A stretch of DNA of 64,000 bases. Origin: Acidobacteriota bacterium (GTDB lineage Bacteria > Acidobacteriota > Blastocatellia > Pyrinomonadales > Pyrinomonadaceae). The notes beneath the pieces were generated by a model. It was given only the letters and a program-made list of their open reading frames with translations. It made no database searches and was not told the origin of the DNA. The stretch is from the NCBI GenBank assembly GCA_019239425.1, contig JAFAZX010000035.1, positions 17,925-81,924 on the forward strand, read 5' to 3'. A program made the translations under genes and the position numbers. Below, one piece after another: positions 10,699-18,381 of this stretch (the stretch's first letter is position 1; every line of letters begins with the position of its first letter).

Positions 10699-11541
10699 AT
10701 GGACATGGAAGAGATCATCGAATGGCTAAAATTTTATGACGGCACCTTCCCCCGCCAAGCGTTGAAGGAGGCGGTGGCGGGGCGAGAACAGGTCACCCCC
10801 GTTCTGCTACAGATTCTTGAGGAAGCTGCTCACAGTGTCGAAGACGTTTACGAGCAGGAGGATTACATGGCTCACATCTATGCCATGTTCCTGCTGGCCC
10901 AGTTCCGTGAGAAGCGCGCCTACCCGCTGGTCGTCGATTTCTTCTCCGCGCCGGGCGACATCTCGCTGGAAGCTACAGGGGATGTCGTCACCGAATACCT
11001 TGATCGAATATTGGCTTCGGTCTGCGGCGGGGACGTGAGCCTCATCAAGCGGTTGGCGGAGAACGAGGCGGCGGACGAGTATGTCCGTAACGCGGCGTTG
11101 GAATCCCTGGTCTGCCTGGTCGCCACGGGCCAGATGGCGCGGGAGGGGGTGCCGGCGTATTACAAGAGCCTGTTTGAAAGCGACCTCTCGAAAGAGCCTT
11201 CACACTTCTGGGACGGGCTGGTCTCCTGCTGCACGGACTTATACCCGGAAGAGGTCTACCCGCAGATAAAGCAAGCCTTCGAGGAAGATCTGATAGATGA
11301 ATGGGTCATTGATCTGGACTTCGTCGATGAGCAACTGGCGCTCGGTAGGGAAGAGGTTCTGGCCAGGCTTCAAGATGACAGGTACAGGCTGATTGAAGAT
11401 ACGATTGAGGAGCTTGCGGGGTGGGCAGGCTTCCAACCTCCAATTCAGCAGCAGCCGATTGTCAAAAAGAAGAAAATAGGCCGCAACGAGCCGTGCCCGT
11501 GCGGGAGCGGGAAGAAGTACAAGAAGTGTTGCGGCACGTGA
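10699..11541 (+). CDS. DUF1186 protein with C-terminal SEC-C motif
   Basis: A 280-residue protein. The body is helical and HEAT-like ([43 protein letters not shown]), as in DUF1186 proteins. After a basic linker (VKKKKIG) it ends with a complete SEC-C zinc motif, [18 protein letters not shown], the same motif that ends SecA and many small proteins and which probably binds zinc and a partner. The function of DUF1186/SEC-C proteins is unknown. A second ATG two codons downstream could also be used. It is the last clear member of the cluster that begins with fic. Confidence 0.75.
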   Translation: MDMEEIIEWLKFYDGTFPRQALKEAVAGREQVTPVLLQILEEAAHSVEDVYEQEDYMAHIYAMFLLAQFREKRAYPLVVDFFSAPGDISLEATGDVVTEYLDRILASVCGGDVSLIKRLAENEAADEYVRNAALESLVCLVATGQMAREGVPAYYKSLFESDLSKEPSHFWDGLVSCCTDLYPEEVYPQIKQAFEEDLIDEWVIDLDFVDEQLALGREEVLARLQDDRYRLIEDTIEELAGWAGFQPPIQQQPIVKKKKIGRNEPCPCGSGKKYKKCCGT

Positions 11542-11678
11542 GGCGGGGCTGACAGCCCATCATGCCGGACGCGCAGGCGGCTATTTCCGCAGCGTGCCGG
11601 CGTTGCGGGAGATGGGGAACGTCCGGCGCCCGGTAATCTTCGGAGGTCAAGGCTGAAGTGATTTCCGGCAGGTAGAGA

Positions 11679-11879
11679 ATGGATGCAATACCGGAAAGAG
11701 ATTGGCTGTATCTCAGGCGCGTTCAGGGCCAGCTACTTGAGGCATTATGTGCCCGGATCAACGGCGAAGCTTCGCGCATCATGGCCAACCACTACCTAAA
11801 AGAGCACGAGAAGTTTTTACAGCTCTACGCCCACGTCGTCACGCAAAACGCAGTTGTCGCGGACTGCTTCGATGATTGA
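11679..11879 (+). CDS. Small hypothetical protein, possibly split by an in-frame TGA
   Basis: A 66-residue reading frame starting at an ATG with AGG about 8 nt upstream. It is helical (LYLRRVQGQLLEALCARIN, YLKEHEKFLQLYAHVVTQ). The same frame continues beyond the TGA at 11877-11879 as another protein-like helical stretch (NIFLKLLLLRENRLLTDEHL) to a TAG at 11991-11993. The two parts together would make about 104 residues. It may be a gene broken by one stop codon, a frame read past the stop, or a genuine 66-residue protein followed by chance. I do not recognise the family. Confidence 0.4.
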   Translation: MDAIPERDWLYLRRVQGQLLEALCARINGEASRIMANHYLKEHEKFLQLYAHVVTQNAVVADCFDD

Positions 11880-12256
11880 AGGAGGTCGAACATCTTCCTG
11901 AAACTTCTGCTGCTGCGGGAGAACCGGCTGCTAACGGACGAACACCTCTCGAAGCTCTCAGCGGAGACGCAGAGAAGGCTCAACACTGTATAGTCGTGTC
12001 CGGTGGCTGCTTCACCAAAAGCGGGGAAGAGCTTGGAAGGCGTTTTAATCAACCACCGCGCAACCTTGGTTACTGCCTGCCGAGAGCGTGAAGAGTGTAG
12101 CAAATCATCTGGCTGCTACTTCGCCTGATCTAAGACCATCATCAGAAACGGGTTTTGCCGTAATTTTGCCCTAGTCCATGGTGTGCCGAATGAGGCGCCT
12201 GAGCGTGTGAAATGTTGGGTTTTGCCTTATATGCGGCGTGTGGGGCTCGGACGAGA

Positions 12257-12290
12257 GTTCATAACCCCAAGCTCAAGTCTGCTAGCCAAA
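12257..12290 (+). repeat. Degenerate tRNA-3'-end scar, copy A
   Basis: A short stretch that aligns with the two better-preserved tRNA 3' fragments at 13620 and 38676: it shares TTCATAACCCCAAG and TCAAGTCT but has lost the segment between them and ends GCTAGCCAAA instead of GCTACCAA. No 5' half of a tRNA is present. The surrounding 12103-12451 region contains no other feature I can identify. Confidence 0.5.
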
Positions 12291-12451
12291 TCGCCGTTGC
12301 CGGCAAGATGGTCTACAGAATTATAAAGGGTACCGACGCCACAGCCGGTCATTACAGTCAACTTTTTCAGTGAGCCGCTGTAATGAGAACCTCCCTTTGA
12401 TGTTCAGCACCCATGCTTGATACCTTTGCGAATCATTGGAGTATGACGATT

Positions 12452-12901
12452 TTAAGGTGTAGGACGCAAGCGCGGGTCAAATATGAAAGGCTGTTGTGAG
12501 AGGACACGCAGGCGAGCCGCGCTCGGGTGCTGCGGGTTGAGGAGTATGTTTTTACTGTCGGGCAATACCGCGCTCGGTACGATCAGGGCTAAACTACGCT
12601 GCTCTTCCAGCCACTCGTCCCCGATGGCGCGCGTCTGCGCGGGGTCGCGCTCCCACCCGGCTTTGAGTTGGGCTAAGCTTAGCTCTTCGACGCTATCGTC
12701 AGGAACGGAAATCTTAAAGCTGGTGTAGTCTCGCGGGAGAGCGCCCGTCACGTGAACAAGGCACTCGGCCAAACAGAGGGCCAGTGATTCTGAAGCGTAA
12801 ACAAGTGGGCGGCCCGGCGAGTTCCACCTCCCGCCGACGAGCCGCGCGCCTTCGCCCGCTAGCGGTGGATAACGGCTGCTCGCCAAGCGCCAGGCGAACA
12901 T
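12452..12901 (-). CDS. RES-domain toxin
   Basis: Toxin of a RES/Xre toxin-antitoxin pair. RES proteins degrade NAD+ (characterised members are NAD+ phosphorylases or glycohydrolases). The 149 residues match family length, with the active-site region GGRWNSPGRPLVYASESLALCLAE carrying the conserved Arg, Tyr and Glu, and NILLNPQHPSA near the C-terminus. Its ATG overlaps the antitoxin stop as TAATG, so the two are translationally coupled with the antitoxin first. The pair sits between tRNA-derived scars A and B, consistent with an addiction module carried on mobile DNA. Confidence 0.88.
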   Translation of the reverse strand: MFAWRLASSRYPPLAGEGARLVGGRWNSPGRPLVYASESLALCLAECLVHVTGALPRDYTSFKISVPDDSVEELSLAQLKAGWERDPAQTRAIGDEWLEEQRSLALIVPSAVLPDSKNILLNPQHPSAARLRVLSQQPFIFDPRLRPTP

Positions 12902-13326
12902 TATTCATAGACCCCGTATTCGATACGCAGGAGCACGGCCTCGACCAGCTGCGCGCCGCTCCCGGTTCGCAGCAGCCGGAGCGGTGCGTGCCCTTCGAGC
13001 GCCGGGTTCGGCGTCAGGAGCCACCCGCGCGCGGCCTCGACATCCCCGAAGACGCGCTGCGCCAGAGCGGCGATGCCCGCGGTGCGTGCGACGCGGTCGG
13101 ACTGCTCGGGCGTAAGCCGGCGCGCACGCTTTATGCTCGTCAGGGTGCGGCGCGGGATGACAGCGGCCAAATCGGAGTCGGAGAGGTGGCTGAAGCGCTT
13201 CAGCTCCGTGACGGCGTTGCGCGGCAACCCGCGTTCGACCGTCTCCACGAAGGCGGCGCCGGAGACCACGTCCTTACCAAGTACTCCGCGCCCACCGAGT
13301 GCGTTAATCGTTTCCTGCCACTCCAT
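12901..13326 (-). CDS. Xre/MbcA/ParS-type antitoxin
   Basis: A 141-residue antitoxin and likely autorepressor of the RES toxin. The middle (LSDSDLAAVIPRRTLTSIKR, LTPEQSDRVARTAGIAALA) is the Xre-like helix-turn-helix of the family. The C-terminal DUF2384 part (VFGDVEAARGWLLTPNPALEGHAPLRLL) is the toxin-binding ParS/MbcA domain. I chose the ATG at 13326 (MEWQETI) because AGGAG lies 5 nt upstream; an in-frame ATG five codons earlier overlaps that site. The toxin gene follows with a one-base overlap. The 13327-13619 interval upstream holds no gene that I can support. Confidence 0.85.
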   Translation of the reverse strand: MEWQETINALGGRGVLGKDVVSGAAFVETVERGLPRNAVTELKRFSHLSDSDLAAVIPRRTLTSIKRARRLTPEQSDRVARTAGIAALAQRVFGDVEAARGWLLTPNPALEGHAPLRLLRTGSGAQLVEAVLLRIEYGVYE

Positions 13327-13619
13327 GTTATCTCCTAACACTTAAGCGCAAGCTTGCCTAAAATATATGGCATACAAGCCATGTAGTCAACAAGCTGTAA
13401 CTTTGGGAGCGTCTAAATTAAAGTCGTGCCGTTAGCTCTCAGCATGAATCAATGTGAAATGTACCATCCCATCCCGGCGTCTTGCCGAACGATGTTGGCG
13501 GAAAAATGGCGGACTTGTCTGAGTGCATCAGAGTAAATGAGAGCGAGCTTTGGCGACTGCTACCCAGTACAAATAAGCCCTCAGCCATCCTGATAAGACG
13601 TGGTAGGACGGCTGACATA

Positions 13620-13668
13620 GGATTCATAACCCCAAGGTCGGGAGTTCAAGTCTCCCCCCCCGCTACCA
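13620..13668 (+). repeat. tRNA-Met-like 3' half (att-type scar), copy B
   Basis: Forty-nine bases equivalent to a CAT-anticodon tRNA from the anticodon stem to CCA: loop TTCATAA, T-arm GGGAG-TTCAAGT-CTCCC, then the acceptor strand ending GCTACCA, with one extra C. The D-arm and 5' acceptor strand are absent upstream. Tyrosine recombinases of islands and phages typically recombine in this part of tRNA genes. Copy C at 38676 is nearly identical, and each copy is followed by the same terminator and integrase remnant. Confidence 0.75.
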
Positions 13669-13701
13669 AATTTCTCCTTATGCTGCAACGTTTACGGGTG
13701 T

Positions 13702-13731
13702 GGCGGCGGAGTGCCATTCCGTCGCCGTTTT
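13702..13731 (+). terminator. Rho-independent terminator, scar copy B
   Basis: Stem GGCGGCGGA paired with TCCGTCGCC (one G-T wobble) around a 7-nt loop, followed by GTTTTCCGTTTT. It lies 33 bp after the CCA of the tRNA fragment and is probably the original tRNA terminator carried with it. The same structure, perfectly paired, is found at 38756. Confidence 0.65.
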
Positions 13732-13822
13732 CCGTTTTGCCGAGGCCGGAAGAGCCGTGCCCCGTATAAGAGGCGCACTACCCCATCGCCGAGCCTGCTC
13801 AACGCTCGACTTCGACAAGGCG

Positions 13823-14065
13823 CTCTCGACCCGCATAGTGCAGAAGATCGTAAAGAGTTCGGCCGACTTCTCCCGCCTCGGCGACCTCTCACCGCACAAT
13901 CTACGTGGAGCGGCCATTAGGCGAGCGCTCAATTACGGGTTCCCCTACTGGCAGGTGCAGGTGATGAGTAAGCACAGGGACCCGAAGACCGTCATGCGCT
14001 ACGACCACGGCAGGGAGAACCGCGACCATAACGCCGTCAACTTCCTCGGGTATGCTGCGGAATGA
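13823..14065 (+). pseudogene. Tyrosine recombinase (integrase), C-terminal remnant 1
   Basis: Only the catalytic C-terminus is left. SPHNLRGAAI supplies the His-x-x-Arg box, MSKHRDPKTVMRYDHGREN supplies the second His and the Tyr nucleophile, and the frame ends LGYAAE. The N-terminal arm-binding and core-binding domains are missing; the open frame can be extended left to 13700, but that part overlaps the tRNA terminator and is not integrase-like. The remnant starts directly beside the tRNA 3' fragment, and the same truncated arrangement recurs at 38878. Confidence 0.8.
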
Positions 14066-14078
14066 GGGGCAATAACTA

Positions 14079-14276
14079 ATGGACGGCAGGGAGCGGAAGG
14101 ATGTGAGGTCGGGGCTCACGGTCGACATCGTCCTCAAGCAGGATCAGCGCACTGGCAGGCTGACCCGCGGCGTCGTCAAAGACGTGCTGACGAAATCCCC
14201 CAGCCACCCGCACGGCATCAAAGTCAGACTCGAGACGGGAGAGGTCGGCAGGGTTAAAGAGATCATTTCGCACTGA
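14079..14276 (+). CDS. ywbE: YwbE family protein
   Basis: A 65-residue protein that matches the small conserved YwbE family almost end to end: IVLKQDQRTGRLTRGVVKD and HPHGIKVRLETGEVGRVKEI are family signatures. Length is normal. The fold is predicted to be a small beta barrel of the KOW/SH3 kind, and the function is unknown. It begins 13 bp after the integrase remnant and is the first intact gene inside the island. Confidence 0.88.
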   Translation: MDGRERKDVRSGLTVDIVLKQDQRTGRLTRGVVKDVLTKSPSHPHGIKVRLETGEVGRVKEIISH

Positions 14277-14416
14277 GGGACTGATGGCCCGAGATTTCCG
14301 CGGACGCGGGGCTAATGAAGTCGCAGTTATAGATCTTCGGCGGGATGGTCTGCGTCTCGCTCCTCTCGCCGTGCGTGCTGCGGCTGAGGCGGAAGGCGGG
14401 CGTCAAGGAGGGCGGG

Positions 14417-14608
14417 ATGAACAAGAGAATCCTTCACATCATGCTCTTGGCTTTGACCTGCCTGGCCTTAACCTTCGGGGGGGAGCAAACGGCGACGGCG
14501 TAGGAACACCCCGTCAAGTATCTGTCTGAGGTCTGGAACACAGAGAATGGCCTGCCCCAAGGCGGCAATAGACGGCGCCCCTCGAATCAAACGACGCCAT
14601 CATCCTGA
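14417..14608 (+). pseudogene. Truncated sensor-regulator start (two-component propeller type)
   Basis: The frame opens with a signal peptide (MNKRILHIMLLALTCLALTF), meets a TAG at 14501-14503, then continues as EHPVKYLSEVWNTENGLPQ. That last segment is the characteristic start of secreted regulators with two-component-type propeller repeats (usually W-x-T-E-x-GLPQ-NSV). After GLPQ the similarity stops, and the frame ends at 14608. I read it as the N-terminal stub of a lost sensor gene. The PAS kinase downstream may have replaced it. The 14284-14416 stretch before it holds nothing I can identify. Confidence 0.6.
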
Positions 14609-14644
14609 AAATTCTAACCCTATCTTTATTAGATATTCTGGTCG

Positions 14645-14740
14645 CCTTGACCATAAAGTCGGTAGCGTACCCGGATTGAAGTGGTGCCAGTCATGGCAGG
14701 CCGCTACATACCGTGTACGGTTCCGACTTTATGGTTAAGG
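14645..14740. repeat. 30-bp imperfect inverted repeat
   Basis: Positions 14645-14674 and 14711-14740 are inverted copies with 26 of 30 bases matching (core ACCATAAAGTCGG), separated by 36 bp. It could be a tiny foldback element or the remains of insertion-sequence ends. The rest of the 14609-15228 interval contains no gene I can support. Confidence 0.6.
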
Positions 14741-15228
14741 CCGTATTCTGGTATATGCTACCGGCAAATGAGCGCCCAGCTTGCTCAATTTCAGGCAAAA
14801 CAGCGACCGTGCCTCTGATGATGATCAAAGGACTGTTGTGCGGTGGCTGAGCGCCAGGCTCGGATAGAGGGCGTTGCGACGAATGTCTTGTGCCGGCCCA
14901 CCTCTCCAGTAAAGCGCCGGCGAAACTGCTCGCCTCTCTGAGGTCGCTAACACCCACCAAGAGCCTGACGGACGAAATAGCCCCCACAATAGAGTTTAAG
15001 GAAATCCCCGCACGTGATATCAGTCACGGCTATCAGCCATGAATTTATATTCAGCGCGGTTCTCCGCTTGCCATGTCCCCGGCATAACAATTGGCTCGTA
15101 ATTTCTTTTCGCCCAGGTAAGGCAGCTTTCGAAGCTCCCACTTGAATGGTATGACGCAGACTTTTTTCATTGTCCCTCACATGGGGCTGTGACTAAGGTG
15201 CTCGCCTCCCGGTGAAGGGCTATCCCGA

Positions 15229-17115
15229 ATGAGCAAATACACCGATGAATCAGCGAGACGGAAGACGGAAAGGAGGCGCACTAAACGCCGCCCGACTGAC
15301 GGGAACTCCCTCGGGATTCTGGAGAGCATATCCGACGCCTTTGTCGCTTTAGACCGCGAGTGGCACTACACCTACGTCAACCGCGCGGCCGAGCGCATCG
15401 TAGGTTTCCGGCGTGAAGAGATGCTGGGGCGAACCGTCTGGGACTTATTCCCCCAGGAAGGTACCCGGTTCGAGCGGGCTCTGCGCCGCGGTATGGACGA
15501 AGGCGTAACCATACGTTTCGAGGAATACTCCGCGCCGCTCGCCATCTGGCTGGAATACACGGTCTACCCGTCTGCCGACGGCGTCGTCGTCTACGCGCGA
15601 GACATCACGGAGCACAAACGTATGGATGAGGCGCTCCGCGAGCAGGAGCGCCTCATCCGTCAGATAGCCGAACTGACGCCGGTCGTCATCAACGTCTTCG
15701 ACCTCGTCACGGAGCGCGACACCTACGTCAGCTCCGATGTCTTCACCCTCCTCGGCTACACGCCCGAAGAGATGGCAGGGATGGAAGACGCCATCACCCC
15801 TTTCTGGCACCCGGAAGACATCCCCATCGCGAGAGCGCAGATGGCGCGCTCGAAGGCGGCGGCGAATGGCGAGATCGGCGAATTCGAGTACCGTGTGCGA
15901 CGCCGCGACGGCGAGTGGCGGTGGCTTCACAGCCGCAGCATGCCGTTCAGTAGAGACGAACATGGAGCAGTGCGGCAGATCGTCACCGCGACGCAGGATG
16001 TCACCGCGCGCAAGCGGGCTGAGGAGGAACTGCGAAAGGCGCACGAAGGGCTTGAGCGACGGGTTGAAGAGCGCACCACCCGTTTGTCGGAGATGAATAC
16101 CGTCCTACAAGCGGAAGTAGAGGAGCGCAAACGCGCGGAAGAGGAACTGCGCCGCAGTGAGACCACTCTGGCCGAAGGGCAGAGACTGACTCACACGGGC
16201 AGCGGCGTCTGGAATGTGGCTACCGATGAAGTCGTCTGGTCGCAGGAGATGTACCGCCTCTATGGCTTCGAGCCCGGGAGTGTGACTCCCGGTTATGAGC
16301 TGTTCATGCAGATCGTCCACCCGGATGATCGGTCCCGCGTGGCCGATATATTTCAGAAGGTAGTTCGCGAAGAGATCGGATACGAGGTGGAGTTTAGAGT
16401 CGTGCGTCCCGACGGCCAGGTCAGGCTCCTCCACAGCGCGGGTCATCCCGTTTATGACGGGGCGGGCAAACTCGCCGAGGTCATCGGTACGATCTTCGAC
16501 ATCACCGAGAGGAGGGATGCCGAGGAGGAGAGGCACCAGTTGTTGCGTCGGCTGATGGCCGCGCAGGAGGAGGAGCGCCGCCGGATTGCGCGTCAACTTC
16601 ATGACCAACTGGGACAGGACGCGAGCGCGTTGGGCTTAATCCTCGCCACGCTCAAAGCCAGGTACGGCGTTCAAGCCGGGCTCGGCGAACAACTGGATTC
16701 CTTGACAGTGATTGCCAGACAGTTGAGCGAAGACATAGATTACCTCGTCTGGGAACTCCGACCCACGGCGCTCTCCGACCTCGGCCTGGTGGTCGCGTCC
16801 TCCAATTACGTGAAGTCATGGTCGAAGCATTTCGGCGTCCGCGCGGAATTGCACACCACCGGGATGGGGAAAGACCGCCTGACCGACGAGATCGAAACGG
16901 TTCTGTACCGCGTCCTACAGGAAGCCCTCACCAACGTCGGCAAACACGCCGAGGCCGACAGCGTCAGCATCCTTCTCGAACGCCGCTCGGATCAGGTCTC
17001 GCTCATCGTCGAGGATAACGGCGTCGGTTTTGACGGGGCGCAAGCCTTCGGCGCAAGGCGCAGGGGGGTAGGGTTGGTCGGGATGCGAGAGCGCGTGGAG
17101 CTCGTCGGGGGGTGA
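15229..17115 (+). CDS. PAS-domain histidine kinase, NarX/DegS type, frameshifted at the 3' end
   Basis: Cytoplasmic sensor kinase with no membrane segments. Three PAS domains lie near residues 28-130, 140-265 and 315-440; a coiled coil (LERRVEERTTRLSEMNTVL) separates the second and third. The HisKA_3 dimerisation domain has the phospho-acceptor H458 in ARQLHDQLGQD. The HATPase domain has an N-box near LQEALTNVGKHA and G-boxes EDNGVGFD and GVGLVGMRERV. The frame stops right after VELVGG at a run of six G (17106-17111). One more G would restore VIEIESLPGAGVTIVVRIP and continue to a TAA at 17205-17207, overlapping the regulator's ATG by 8 bp. It is therefore either a 1-bp deletion or a sequencing error, removing about 30 C-terminal residues. 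Confidence 0.88.
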   Translation: MSKYTDESARRKTERRRTKRRPTDGNSLGILESISDAFVALDREWHYTYVNRAAERIVGFRREEMLGRTVWDLFPQEGTRFERALRRGMDEGVTIRFEEYSAPLAIWLEYTVYPSADGVVVYARDITEHKRMDEALREQERLIRQIAELTPVVINVFDLVTERDTYVSSDVFTLLGYTPEEMAGMEDAITPFWHPEDIPIARAQMARSKAAANGEIGEFEYRVRRRDGEWRWLHSRSMPFSRDEHGAVRQIVTATQDVTARKRAEEELRKAHEGLERRVEERTTRLSEMNTVLQAEVEERKRAEEELRRSETTLAEGQRLTHTGSGVWNVATDEVVWSQEMYRLYGFEPGSVTPGYELFMQIVHPDDRSRVADIFQKVVREEIGYEVEFRVVRPDGQVRLLHSAGHPVYDGAGKLAEVIGTIFDITERRDAEEERHQLLRRLMAAQEEERRRIARQLHDQLGQDASALGLILATLKARYGVQAGLGEQLDSLTVIARQLSEDIDYLVWELRPTALSDLGLVVASSNYVKSWSKHFGVRAELHTTGMGKDRLTDEIETVLYRVLQEALTNVGKHAEADSVSILLERRSDQVSLIVEDNGVGFDGAQAFGARRRGVGLVGMRERVELVGG

Positions 17116-17199
17116 TTGAGATAGAGTCTCTGCCGGGAGCCGGGGTCACCATTGTCGTCCGCATCCCCGCGCCGCACGTCTCCGGTGGAGAAGGCCGAG

Positions 17200-17850
17200 A
17201 TGAATAAGCTACGCGTCGTCCTGGCCGACGACCATCCGATCATGCGCGAAGGCTTGCGGCTGCTCGTCAACGAACAGGCGGACATGGAAGTCGTCGGCGA
17301 AGCCGACAACGGGCGCGAGGCAATCGCCGTGGCGCAGCGGCTCCGCCCGGATGTCGTCGTAATGGATGTCTCGATGCCCGAACTCAACGGGCTGAAGGCG
17401 ACGGAGAAACTGAAGGAGTTGTGCCCCGAAACAACAATCCTGACCCTGACGCGCCACTCGGACGACGGCTACCTGCAACAACTGCTCCAGGCCGGTTCGA
17501 GCGGTTACGTGCTGAAACAGAGCAATCCTGATGAGTTGGTGCGCGCAATCCGCGCCGTCGCCAGCGGTCAAACATACCTCGACCCCGCGGTGGCGGAAAC
17601 GGTCGTCGGCAAACTCGGCAGGCGCGCGCCTCGCGGCATTCGTCACGACCGGAAGTTGAGCGGGCGGGAGGAGGAAGTCTTGCGCCTCATCGCCCAGGGG
17701 TACTTGAGCAAAGAGGTGGCCGCCCGCCTCCAGATCGGCATCAAGACCGTCGATGCGCACAAAGCCAACGGCATGGAGAAAATGGGCATGAAGAACCGCA
17801 TCGACCTCGTCCGCTACGCCATGCTGCAAGGCTGGTTGGAAGACATCTGA
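17200..17850 (+). CDS. LuxR/NarL-type response regulator
   Basis: A 216-residue regulator, partner of the PAS kinase just upstream. The receiver domain carries the acidic pair in VLADDH, phospho-acceptor D56 (VVVMDVSMPELNG) and K106 in YVLKQ. The C-terminal LuxR helix-turn-helix spans SGREEEVLRLIAQGYLSKEV and IGIKTVDAHKANGMEKM. I chose the ATG at 17200 (MNKLRVV) rather than the in-frame ATG at 17152, because the receiver begins here and this ATG overlaps the original kinase stop (ATGAATAA). Targets are unknown; a nearby palindrome at 17881 is a candidate. Confidence 0.92.
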   Translation: MNKLRVVLADDHPIMREGLRLLVNEQADMEVVGEADNGREAIAVAQRLRPDVVVMDVSMPELNGLKATEKLKELCPETTILTLTRHSDDGYLQQLLQAGSSGYVLKQSNPDELVRAIRAVASGQTYLDPAVAETVVGKLGRRAPRGIRHDRKLSGREEEVLRLIAQGYLSKEVAARLQIGIKTVDAHKANGMEKMGMKNRIDLVRYAMLQGWLEDI

Positions 17851-17880
17851 CGATTGATAAGCTTTCCGCTTCGGTCAGCC

Positions 17881-17895
17881 TCAGGAAAATCCTGA
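17881..17895. promoter_or_regulatory. Palindrome TCAGGA-AAA-TCCTGA, candidate operator
   Basis: A perfect 6-bp inverted repeat with a 3-nt centre, 30 bp after the response-regulator stop. The centre lies one helical turn from each arm's outer end, and no T-run follows, so an operator is more likely than a terminator. The 17851-18304 stretch contains no gene that I can support. Confidence 0.35.
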
Positions 17896-18304
17896 CCCCA
17901 CTGCATATTTCCCTAATATCAAAAAGTTTTCCCGCCTGATAAAACCGTAGGGCTCGAATACAGGGCGAGAGATTCGCGCGAGCAGTCTGTACTGCTTGAA
18001 GGGGCCGGACAGCGCTGCAAGCACAAGGGGGAGGACAAGGGGAAGTGTGAGTGTTCCGGGTGAAGCCTGACATCAATTCTTCTCGTCAACTCCTCTCCGC
18101 ATAATTAAATTCATGGCTCTTGCGAGCGTGCGTGTGAGCGCGCTCGTCTATGCCGGTTTGCGCCGCACACTCTCCCGGAATGACGAACAACACGCATGCC
18201 CATCTCGCGGGCTCACCCTGCACTGTGCTCGCGCGCACGTCACTCACCGCCAGACCGCTCCGCGTGATAACCGGCCCGGCCGCGCAGTCACGCCTTTCCA
18301 CCAG

Positions 18305-18320
18305 AGGCACCTTATAAGCA
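18305..18320 (+). promoter_or_regulatory. Weak sigma54-type promoter plus inverted repeat before the NtrC-type gene
   Basis: AGGCACCTTATAAGCA keeps the GG-N10-GC spacing and the -24 GGCAC, but the -12 element reads AAGC rather than TTGC. Immediately downstream, TCAGTAATCC (18329-18338) and GGATTACTGA (18359-18368) form a perfect 10-bp inverted repeat in the expected 5' untranslated region, a possible autoregulatory site or RNA hairpin. The start codon is at 18382. Confidence 0.35.
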
Positions 18321-18381
18321 ATCAATGGTCAGTAATCCCTGGCCCCCGTCGACCGGACGGATTACTGACACGTTTATAATC

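Noticed and set aside
11560..11640. 8-bp inverted repeat GCCGGACG...CGTCCGGC after the SEC-C gene
   Set aside because: The arms are about 50 bp apart with no T-run; short GC-rich inverted repeats at this distance are expected by chance.
13600..13670. A complete tRNA-Met gene
   Set aside because: Only the anticodon arm to CCA is present; no D-arm or matching 5' acceptor strand lies upstream. The same holds at 38676.
18113..18379. An 88-codon frame upstream of the NtrC-type gene
   Set aside because: No ribosome site or family resemblance; it overlaps the promoter and inverted repeat of the regulator.
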